Source: Ilumatobacteraceae bacterium (GTDB taxonomy: Bacteria; Actinomycetota; Acidimicrobiia; Acidimicrobiales; Ilumatobacteraceae). From it: DNA of 7,208 nucleotides. Where the stretch lies: contig SKSP01000289.1 in the NCBI GenBank assembly GCA_007122945.1, positions 1 through 7,208 of the forward strand, read 5' to 3'. The position numbers and the translations under genes are program-made. Below, in pieces: positions 1 through 7,208 of this stretch (position 1 is its first letter; every line of letters starts with the position of its first letter). The notes beneath the pieces are model-generated. The model ran no database searches. It worked only from the letters and a program-made list of their open reading frames with translations, and was not told the origin of the DNA.

Positions 1-44
1 CCCGCCCGCCCATCGGGTCGCCAGCCCGTCTGATCGCCCGCCCA

Positions 45-208
45 GTGACTTTGTGTCGCTGGTTGCCGGGTGGGGCGGCGCTGGGCGACTCTGTGTCGCT
101 GGGGTGCTGATCGGGGTGGGTTCGCGTCGGCCGCTCGGTGACTTTGTGTCGCTGGTTGCCGGGTGGGGCGGCGCTGGGCGACTCTGTGTCGCTGGGGTGC
201 TGATCGGG
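45..208. repeat. 93-bp-period direct repeat with four hairpin motifs
   Basis: Positions 45-115 and 138-208 are identical over 71 bp, offset by 93 bp; the 22-bp spacer (116-137) is not repeated. Each copy contains two versions of an 18-bp motif: GTGACTTTGTGTCGCTGG (45-62, 138-155) and GCGACTCTGTGTCGCTGG (85-102, 178-195). Within the second form GCGAC and GTCGC form a perfect 5-bp stem around a TCTGT loop; in the first the C-G pair becomes T-G, which still pairs as a wobble in RNA. The reading frame through the repeat is open and the period is a multiple of three, but the predicted peptide is low-complexity and runs into the SRPBCC gene in another frame, so I regard this as an intergenic hairpin repeat rather than a gene. 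It could be part of a dispersed REP-like family; that cannot be judged from one window. Confidence 0.85.
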
Positions 209-219
209 TGGGGATCGGG

Positions 220-247
220 GCTGCGGGGCTTGCGGGGCTGCCGCAGC
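220..247 (+). other. Inverted repeat upstream of the SRPBCC gene
   Basis: GCTGCGG at 220-226 is complementary to CCGCAGC at 241-247, giving a 7-bp stem with a 14-nt loop; an overlapping shorter alternative, GCTGC-C-GCAGC, spans 237-247. No T-tract follows, so it is not a standard intrinsic terminator. It lies 29 bp before the preferred start of the next gene. It may be a transcript-end hairpin of the repeat region, a leader structure, or chance in such GC-rich DNA. Confidence 0.3.
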
Positions 248-275
248 GGGCGTTCGGGTGTGGGAACGTGGCGGG

Positions 276-740
276 GTGGACATCCGGACGGACCGGGCGC
301 ACTCGGTCGCCGGATCGGTCGAGACGGTCTGGGCCGCGATCGTCGACGTCGATCGGTACCCGGCGCGCTGGCCGTGGCTGCGCGAGCTCGAGTGGAACGG
401 TGATTTCGTGGCCGGCGCCGGTTGTTCGAGTCGGGTCCGGTCGCCCTTCGGGTACTCGGTGCGCGTCGAGGTGGTGCTCGACCACGTCGAGCCCCGTCGC
501 CTGGTCGAGGCGACCGTCACCGGCGACGTCGCCGGTCGGGCGCGGCTCTCGCTCGCGCCCGTCGGCGCCGCCGGGGACGGGTGTCACCGCACCGAGCTCC
601 GGCTCCTGACCGAGCTGCAACCCGAACGGCGCCTGCTCCGCGTGCTGACGCGCGCGCTGCCACCGGTGGCGCGCGCCGGCCACGACCGGATCATTCGATC
701 CGGGATGGCCCGGTTCGCCGCTGACGTGCATCACCCCTGA
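276..740 (+). CDS. SRPBCC family protein (polyketide cyclase/dehydrase-like)
   Basis: This 154-residue protein looks like a single START/Bet v1-like (SRPBCC) domain, a helix-grip fold that holds hydrophobic ligands; the ligand is unknown. The N-terminus reads as the first beta strand (VDIRTDRAHSVAG), followed by the family's helix SVETVWAAIVDVDRYPARW with the typical V-x-x-[YF]-P-x-W signature near residues 23-34. Alternating strands follow to about residue 115 (VRVEVVLDHVEPRRLVEATV), then a long amphipathic C-terminal helix to the end. No signal peptide or membrane segment is visible, so it should be cytoplasmic. I chose the GTG at 276 because it places the first strand at the very N-terminus; a GTG at 258 in the same frame would add six residues (MWERGG) and cannot be excluded. 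Neither start has a strong ribosome binding site. It ends in TGA 159 bp before comF and has no obvious functional link to it. Confidence 0.75.
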   Translation: MDIRTDRAHSVAGSVETVWAAIVDVDRYPARWPWLRELEWNGDFVAGAGCSSRVRSPFGYSVRVEVVLDHVEPRRLVEATVTGDVAGRARLSLAPVGAAGDGCHRTELRLLTELQPERRLLRVLTRALPPVARAGHDRIIRSGMARFAADVHHP

Positions 741-869
741 TGTCCGATTCGTGGCGGCACACGCGCCGTCGGCGGCGAGATGAGCCGACAGGAATCGCGC
801 GGTCGGGTGCCGGACACGTCGACGGGTGCCGGCGTTCCCCGCGTCGTCCGAGATGTCCTCCAGGGTCGG
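741..869. other. Gap between SRPBCC gene and comF promoter
   Basis: I see no convincing gene here. An ATG at 780 is in frame with comF and would add 40 residues, but these (SRQESRGRVPDTSTG...) are unlike any ComF N-terminus. A 5-bp hairpin, CGCCG-TCGG-CGGCG at 764-777, is the only structure found and has no T-tract. Confidence 0.5.
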
Positions 870-892
870 TTGTCACACCCCCTGAGTACAAC
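870..892 (+). promoter_or_regulatory. Probable comF promoter, DNA-damage (PafBC/RecA-ND) type, leaderless
   Basis: TTGTCACAC (870-878), an 8-bp spacer and TACAAC (887-892) follow the architecture of the mycobacterial RecA-independent DNA-damage promoter, whose published consensus is TTGTCRGTG-N8-TAnnnT. The first six bases (TTGTCA) and the spacer length match exactly; the GTG triplet is CAC here and the last base of the -10 element is C rather than T. Seven bases separate the -10 element from ATG 900, so transcription should begin at or next to the start codon and the mRNA would be leaderless. Control by PafBC or a relative is inference from motif similarity. Confidence 0.55.
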
Positions 893-899
893 GGAGTGC

Positions 900-1631
900 A
901 TGTTGCTCCAGTCACGTTGCGCCGGGTGCGACCGACCCGGCGCCCCGCTCTGTCGTACCTGTCGGATCGCGCTCGTCGGGCCTGTCGGTGGCCGAGCTCC
1001 GATGGGCGGCGCACCGGGTGATCGCGTCCTCGTCGCCGTGTCGTTCACCGGCCGTGCCCGCGACGTCGTGCTCGGGTTCAAGTACCGCAACCGGCGCCAG
1101 CTGGCCGGGCACCTCGCCGGGCTGCTCGTGAACCGCCTGCTCGATGCCGGCATCCGCCCGGGGGTCGAGGTCGACACGGTCACCTGGGCCCCCACCAGCC
1201 GCCGCCGGCGCCGTCAACGCGGGTTCGACCAGGCGGAGCTGGTGGCCCGCCAGGTGGCGCTCCAGCTGGGTCTGCCGTCCCGGCGCCTGCTCGAACGCGA
1301 GCGTGACGACACTGCCCAGACCGGTCGCGGCCGTGCCGACCGGCTCGTCGGCCCTGCGTTCCGGGTGCGTCCCGACGTGCGGGGCCGATCGGTGCTCGTG
1401 ATCGACGACGTCGTCACCACCGGTGCCACGCTGCGCAGCGCCGCCGACGCGTTGTCCGCCGCCGGTGCCCCCCACGTGGTCACGGCCGCCGTCGCTGCCA
1501 CACCGGGTGGCCTCTCCGGGCGTCGGGAGCGCTGGGGCCAGGTCGTGGCCGGGCCGTGGCCCGGAACGTCCCCGGATCGTGGCACGGTCCCGGGCGCGAG
1601 CGATCGGCCGACCCACCGCCGCACCGCCTGA
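900..1631 (+). CDS. ComF family phosphoribosyltransferase-like protein
   Basis: This 243-residue protein has the standard ComF layout. A zinc-ribbon-like N-terminus has cysteines at 7, 10, 18 and 21 (CAGC...CRTC). A mid-region block, WAPTSRRRRRQRGFDQAELVA (about 96-116), matches the family's RGFNQAELLA-type signature. A PRPP-binding loop follows at 165-178 (VLVIDDVVTTGATL) with the paired aspartates D169 and D170. ComFC homologues are required for natural transformation in some bacteria and are thought to act on incoming single-stranded DNA in the cytoplasm; the role in actinobacteria is unsettled. ATG 900 is chosen because it gives the usual length and lies 7 nt after a -10-like element. After about residue 200 comes a tail of roughly 40 residues rich in G, R, P and T, unlike the family core, and containing a strong DNA inverted repeat (1549-1564). 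secA follows after a repeat-filled gap instead of the expected hpf. Confidence 0.88.
   Translation: MLLQSRCAGCDRPGAPLCRTCRIALVGPVGGRAPMGGAPGDRVLVAVSFTGRARDVVLGFKYRNRRQLAGHLAGLLVNRLLDAGIRPGVEVDTVTWAPTSRRRRRQRGFDQAELVARQVALQLGLPSRRLLERERDDTAQTGRGRADRLVGPAFRVRPDVRGRSVLVIDDVVTTGATLRSAADALSAAGAPHVVTAAVAATPGGLSGRRERWGQVVAGPWPGTSPDRGTVPGASDRPTHRRTA
1549..1564 (+). other. Strong inverted repeat in the comF 3' tail
   Basis: CCGGGCC (1549-1555) and GGCCCGG (1558-1564) are perfect complements around GT; the likely RNA form is a 6-bp all-GC stem with a CGTG loop. It sits in the poorly conserved C-terminal tail coding region. No U-tract follows, so termination activity is uncertain. Confidence 0.35.
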
Positions 1632-1675
1632 TCGCGGACCGTTCGCACCGCCCGGTCGACCCTCGTCGCACGTCC

Positions 1676-1794
1676 GGTTCCAACCCCTGGTCCCACCCCC
1701 GGTCGACCCCCGGTCGACCCCTGGTCCAACCCCTGGTCCAACCCCTGGTCGACCCCCTGGTCGACCCCCTGGTCGACCCCCTGGTCCAACCCCT
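1676..1794. repeat. Degenerate 12-bp tandem repeat array between comF and secA
   Basis: Ten head-to-tail units of 11-13 bp fill this stretch. Two main versions occur: GGTCGACCCCCT (three perfect copies, 1747-1782) and GGTCCAACCCCT (1723-1734, 1735-1746, 1783-1794). Units at the left edge (1676-1722) are the most divergent in length and sequence, and a partial unit (GGTCGCAC) follows at 1795. The GGTCGAC-type units contain the 8-bp palindrome GGTCGACC. The array has no stop in any frame, so it reads as proline-rich peptides on the + strand (PLVDPLVQ, GRPPGRPP), but no start codon within the gap serves them. It may be slipped-strand expansion, a clustered protein-binding site, or a spacer left after loss of a gene. 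Confidence 0.9.
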
Positions 1795-1854
1795 GGTCGC
1801 ACGGCCGGCGCGGCGCGTTCCGGTCGGCGAACCGTCGTGGCGCGCGGCCACCGG

Positions 1855-1860
1855 TAGCAT
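1855..1860 (+). promoter_or_regulatory. Probable -10 element of the secA promoter
   Basis: TAGCAT fits the actinobacterial TAnnnT hexamer and lies 10 nt before ATG 1871. A transcript from it would have no leader or a leader of only a few nucleotides, consistent with the lack of any Shine-Dalgarno sequence before secA. No good -35 hexamer is visible 16-19 bp upstream. It also overlaps the competing start ATG at 1859, which would then be outside the mRNA. Confidence 0.45.
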
Positions 1861-1870
1861 GGGCGACCGC

Positions 1871-4654
<2,784 letters not shown>

Positions 4655-4679
4655 CGCCGGGAGGAACGACAGGACCCAC

Positions 4680-5780
4680 GTGCGCGACTTCACCGACGAT
4701 CTGCGCGATCTGCGCCGGCGCCTCGACGAGGCCCACACCTACCTCGAGATCGACGACGCCCGGAACCGGCTGATCGAGCTCGAGGGCGAGGTCGCGCGCC
4801 CCGGCCTCTGGGACGACCCCGAGGTCGCCAAGAAGATCAACGCCGAGTACGCCGACACCAAGGACGACCTCGACGCGTACGACCAGCTGCGGGCCGCGGT
4901 CGACGACGTCGAGTTGCTCCACGAGATGGCACGCGACGAGGACGACGACTCCCAGGAGCCCGACATCGAGGCCCAGATCGCCGACATCGCCCGCCACTTC
5001 GACCAACTCGAGCTGCGCAGCCTGTTCACCGGCGAACACGACGACCTGCCCTGCATCGTCCAGATCAATGCGAAAGACGGTGGTGTCGACGCGCAGGACT
5101 GGAGCGAGATGCTCCTGCGCATGTACGAGCGATGGGCCGAGCAGCGTGGCCTGCGCTTCGAGCTCAACGGCGTGTCGGAGGGCACCGAGGCGGGAATCTT
5201 GTCGGCGGAGTTCACGCTGACCGGCCGGTACGCGTACGGCCTGATGACGAGCGAGCGCGGGACCCACCGGCTCGTGCGGATCAGTCCGTTCGACAACCAG
5301 GGTCGCCGCCAGACCAGCTTCGCCGCCGTCCAGGTGTGGCCGGTGCTGGACAACCCCGACGTCGAGATCGACGAGTCCGACATCCGCATGGAGGTCTTCC
5401 GGGCCAGCGGCGCGGGTGGGCAGCACGTCAACAAGACGTCGTCGGCGGTGCGCCTCATCCACGAGCCGACGGGGCTCGTGGCGAGCTCCCAGGAGGAGCG
5501 CAGCCAGCTGCAGAACCGGGAGAAAGCGATGGGCCGGATCAAGGCGATGCTCGCCGCCAAGGTGGAGGAGGAGCGCGCCGCCGAGCTCGACTCGATCGCC
5601 GGCAAGCAGGCCCAGGTCGGGTGGGGCAGCCAGATCCGCAGCTACGTGTTGCAGCCGTATCAGATGGTCAAGGACCTGCGCACCGAGATCGAGTCCGGCA
5701 ACGTGGCCGGCGTGCTCGACGGCGACATCGATCCGTTCATCGAGGGGTATCTGCGCTGGCGACGGGCCGGGGCGGCCTGA
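4680..5780 (+). CDS. prfB: Peptide chain release factor 2 (RF2)
   Basis: This 366-residue protein recognises UGA and UAA stop codons and triggers peptidyl-tRNA hydrolysis. The codon-recognition tripeptide SPF at 202-204 (VRISPFDNQGRRQTSFAAV) identifies it as RF2 rather than RF1, which carries a P-x-T type motif. The catalytic GGQ is at 246-248 in SGAGGQHVNKTSSAVRL; its glutamine is the usual target of PrmC methylation. Length is close to E. coli RF2 (365). The start is GTG, preceded by GGGAGGAA (4659-4666) and a closer AGGA (4671-4674) five bases from GTG, one of the few clear ribosome binding sites in the window. The gene is one uninterrupted frame, with no autoregulatory +1 frameshift; the equivalent position is TAC CTC GAG (residues 21-23). 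It lies 25 bp after secA and is probably co-transcribed with it; its own stop is TGA. Confidence 0.97.
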   Translation: MRDFTDDLRDLRRRLDEAHTYLEIDDARNRLIELEGEVARPGLWDDPEVAKKINAEYADTKDDLDAYDQLRAAVDDVELLHEMARDEDDDSQEPDIEAQIADIARHFDQLELRSLFTGEHDDLPCIVQINAKDGGVDAQDWSEMLLRMYERWAEQRGLRFELNGVSEGTEAGILSAEFTLTGRYAYGLMTSERGTHRLVRISPFDNQGRRQTSFAAVQVWPVLDNPDVEIDESDIRMEVFRASGAGGQHVNKTSSAVRLIHEPTGLVASSQEERSQLQNREKAMGRIKAMLAAKVEEERAAELDSIAGKQAQVGWGSQIRSYVLQPYQMVKDLRTEIESGNVAGVLDGDIDPFIEGYLRWRRAGAA

Positions 5781-5786
5781 CCGGAC

Positions 5787-5792
5787 TACCCT
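5787..5792 (+). promoter_or_regulatory. Possible -10 element for ftsE
   Basis: TACCCT fits TAnnnT and lies in the 29-bp prfB-ftsE gap, 17 nt before the ftsE ATG, implying a leader of about 10 nt. The gap contains no Shine-Dalgarno sequence, which makes a local promoter with a very short leader attractive, but no -35 element is evident and read-through from secA-prfB is equally possible. Confidence 0.25.
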
Positions 5793-5809
5793 CTCCAAGC
5801 CGTTGCGCC

Positions 5810-6487
5810 ATGATCCGACTCGAGAACGTCACCAAGTCCTACTCCGCCGAGGTCGTCGCCCTGCACGACGCCTCGTTCGAGGTCGCCAAGGGCGAGTTCG
5901 TGTTCCTCGTCGGGCCGTCCGGGTCGGGGAAGAGCACGATGCTGCGCCTGCTCAACCGTGAGGAGCGCCCCGAGCGCGGCGCGGTGTGGGTGGCCGGCCG
6001 CAACATCGTCGACATGCCGCCCGGCCGCGTCCCGCACCTGCGGCGCAACATCGGCAACGTGTTCCAGGACTACAAGCTGCTCACCCAGAAGACCGTGTTC
6101 GAGAACGTCGCCTTCGCCCAGGAGGTGATCGGCCGACCCAAGCACGTGATCCGCCAGCAGGTGCCCGCCGTGCTCGAGCTCGTCGGTCTCGCCGGCAAGG
6201 AGGAGCGCTTCCCGAACCAGCTGTCGGGCGGCGAGCAACAGCGCGTGTCGGTCGCCCGGGCGTTCGTGAACCGTCCGCTGATCCTGCTCGCCGACGAGCC
6301 GACCGGGAACCTCGACCCGGCCACCGGCGAGGGCATCATGCGGCTGCTCGACCGGATCAACAAGACCGGGACGACGGTGGTGATGGCGACCCACGACCAG
6401 CGGATCGTGAACACGATGCGCAAGCGGGTCATCCAGCTCGACCGTGGCGTGATCGTTCGCGACCAGGCCCGCGGTGTGTACGAATGA
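5810..6487 (+). CDS. ftsE: Cell division ATP-binding protein FtsE
   Basis: FtsE is the cytoplasmic ATPase of the FtsE-FtsX complex, which uses the ABC-transporter fold to transmit ATP hydrolysis to periplasmic or extracellular peptidoglycan hydrolases at the septum rather than to move a substrate. The 225-residue protein has all ABC motifs: Walker A GPSGSGKST (35-43), Q-loop FQDYKLL (Q86), signature LSGGEQQR (138-145), Walker B LILLADEP (157-164, E163 catalytic), D-loop NLDP (167-170) and the switch histidine H195 in MATHD. FQDYKLL and the short length are typical of FtsE as opposed to the related LolD/MacB ATPases. ATG 5810 starts directly in the first strand (MIRLENVTKSY); it has no ribosome binding site. 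The end RGVYE is followed by TGA overlapping an ATG (ATGA), and ftsX begins 18 bp after the stop. Confidence 0.96.
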   Translation: MIRLENVTKSYSAEVVALHDASFEVAKGEFVFLVGPSGSGKSTMLRLLNREERPERGAVWVAGRNIVDMPPGRVPHLRRNIGNVFQDYKLLTQKTVFENVAFAQEVIGRPKHVIRQQVPAVLELVGLAGKEERFPNQLSGGEQQRVSVARAFVNRPLILLADEPTGNLDPATGEGIMRLLDRINKTGTTVVMATHDQRIVNTMRKRVIQLDRGVIVRDQARGVYE

Positions 6488-6502
6488 GCGGGGTGTACGA
6501 GT
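6474..6502 (+). repeat. Short tandem duplication at the ftsE-ftsX junction
   Basis: GGTGTACGA occurs at 6492-6500 and a near copy (GTGTACGA within GGTGTGTACGA) at 6476-6483, so the last codons of ftsE (V-Y-E) are repeated as V-Y-E in the small ORF that follows. The 17-bp offset between the copies suggests a local duplication that separated an originally closer ftsE-ftsX junction. Confidence 0.6.
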
Positions 6503-6504
6503 AG
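6484..6504 (+). other. Six-codon relay ORF between ftsE and ftsX
   Basis: ATG 6484 overlaps the ftsE stop as ATGA, encodes MSGVYE and stops at TAG 6502-6504, which directly abuts the ftsX ATG at 6505 (TAGATG). It is in frame with ftsX, so without the amber codon ftsX would begin at the overlapping ATG, the usual ftsE-ftsX arrangement. It may serve as a reinitiation bridge or be a leftover of the duplication; the peptide itself is unlikely to have a function. Confidence 0.45.
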
Positions 6505-7208
6505 ATGTGGTCCCGACTGACCTACACGTTGCGCGAGACCTGGGCCAGCTTCCAGCGCAACATCACGCTCACGGTCGCGGCGATCATCACGTCGGCGGTG
6601 TCGCTGTTGATCTTCGGGCTGACCCTGCTCATCCAGGAGGGCTTCGACAACCTGCTCTCGCGCTGGGAGGGCGGCGTCGAGATGATCGTGTTCGTCCAGG
6701 CGCAGGCCACCGACGAGCAGCGATCGGTGATCGAAGAGGCGCTCACCGCACAGGAGGGCTCGACGATCGAGTCGTGGACGTACTGCGACGTCCAGTGCTC
6801 GCTCGACGACGCCGAGCGGCTGTTCGCCGGTGACCCGGCGACCCTCGAGTTGCTCACCGAGACGAACATCCCGACCCAGTACCGGATCGTGCCCACCGAG
6901 GGCACCGACGTGCTGACGTTGCGAGCGTTGCGGGAGGCCTACCAGGACGGTCTCCCGAACGTGCTGTCGGTCACCCTCGCCGAGGACCAACTCGACCTCA
7001 TCTCGCGGCTGCAGGGCTTCGTCGGGCTGTACACCACCGGGCTGTGGATCTCGCTGATGTTCGCCGCGACGCTGCTGATCTGGAACACCATCCGCACGGC
7101 GATGTTCGCCCGCCGACGCGAGATCGAGGTGATGAAGCTCGTCGGCGCGACCGACTGGTTCATCCGCGTGCCGTTCATGCTGGAAGGTCTCGTCCAGGGC
7201 CTGATCGG
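6505..7208 (+). CDS. ftsX: Cell division protein FtsX, 3' end outside window
   Basis: FtsX is the membrane partner of FtsE; its extracellular loop contacts hydrolase activators or hydrolases. The 234 complete codons here start MWSRLTYTLRETWASFQRN, a cytoplasmic amphipathic N-terminus, followed by the first membrane segment (about 21-42, ITLTVAAIITSAVSLLIFGLTLLI). The extracellular domain runs to about residue 170 (VEMIVFVQAQATDEQ, then YCDVQCSLDDAERLF). The second membrane segment is about 173-195 (GLYTTGLWISLMFAATLLIW). Then comes the family's most conserved stretch, RREIEVMKLVGATDWFIRVPFMLEG, leading into the third segment where the window ends. The extracellular domain has a C94/C98 pair, which could form a disulfide outside the membrane. 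ATG 6505 follows a TAG stop with no ribosome binding site of its own, so translation probably depends on coupling to ftsE. The remaining part, with two further membrane segments expected, lies beyond 7208. Confidence 0.95.
   Translation, partial: MWSRLTYTLRETWASFQRNITLTVAAIITSAVSLLIFGLTLLIQEGFDNLLSRWEGGVEMIVFVQAQATDEQRSVIEEALTAQEGSTIESWTYCDVQCSLDDAERLFAGDPATLELLTETNIPTQYRIVPTEGTDVLTLRALREAYQDGLPNVLSVTLAEDQLDLISRLQGFVGLYTTGLWISLMFAATLLIWNTIRTAMFARRREIEVMKLVGATDWFIRVPFMLEGLVQGLI

Noticed and set aside
53..403. Open frame with two 31-residue tandem repeats (DFVSLVAGWGGAGRLCVAG)
   Set aside because: The repeat period is a multiple of three by chance, the motif is a DNA hairpin, and the frame overlaps the SRPBCC gene in the wrong phase.
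780..899. 40-residue N-terminal extension of ComF from ATG 780
   Set aside because: The extra residues lack any family similarity, the promoter-like sequence at 870-892 would lie inside the coding region, and starting at 900 gives the normal ComF length with the cysteine cluster near the N-terminus.
1676..1794. CRISPR-like array upstream of secA
   Set aside because: Units are 11-13 bp, contiguous and without unique spacers, so this is a simple tandem repeat.
1423..1857. Proline-rich frame over the repeat array (GRPPGRPPG...) ending just before secA, reminiscent of a SecM-like arrest peptide
   Set aside because: PPG runs can stall ribosomes and the place is suggestive, but no ATG, GTG or TTG in this frame lies in the gap after comF; the only start is inside the comF coding region. 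The peptide is also the automatic result of a 12-bp repeat.
1556..1870. In-frame extension of SecA by 105 residues to ATG 1556
   Set aside because: It would overlap the ComF coding region and translate the tandem repeat; the conserved SecA N-terminus starts at 1871.

Overview
The window is GC-rich chromosomal DNA with every recognisable gene on the + strand. Gene order (comF-type phosphoribosyltransferase, secA, prfB, ftsE, ftsX), heavy G/C use at third codon positions, TGA as the dominant stop and several start codons lacking a Shine-Dalgarno sequence but sitting just after a TAnnnT hexamer all point to an actinobacterium. I lean towards a deep-branching group such as Acidimicrobiia, but that placement is inference.

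Layout: 1-275 is non-coding and holds a 71-bp perfect direct repeat (93-bp period) that carries four copies of a small hairpin motif. A small SRPBCC (polyketide cyclase-like) protein follows at 276-740. A 159-bp gap ends in a promoter-like sequence butted against the ATG of a ComF-family gene (900-1631). Positions 1632-1870 are an intergenic region dominated by a degenerate 12-bp tandem repeat and ending in a probable secA promoter. Then come secA (1871-4654), prfB (4680-5780, no programmed frameshift), ftsE (5810-6487) and ftsX (from 6505, running off the right edge at 7208).

The right two thirds is a conserved housekeeping block: SecA drives preprotein export, RF2 terminates translation at UGA/UAA, and FtsE-FtsX is the ABC-type complex that couples the divisome to peptidoglycan hydrolases. 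The most interesting points are non-coding or at junctions: a comF promoter resembling the actinobacterial DNA-damage (RecA-independent, PafBC-type) promoter and implying a leaderless mRNA; the absence of hpf, which commonly lies between comF and secA in actinobacteria, with a repeat array in its place; and a six-codon ORF between ftsE and ftsX that arose with a short duplication and may relay ribosomes from one gene to the next. I see no clear sign of a wholly new multi-gene system, CRISPR array, tRNA, rRNA or insertion sequence.
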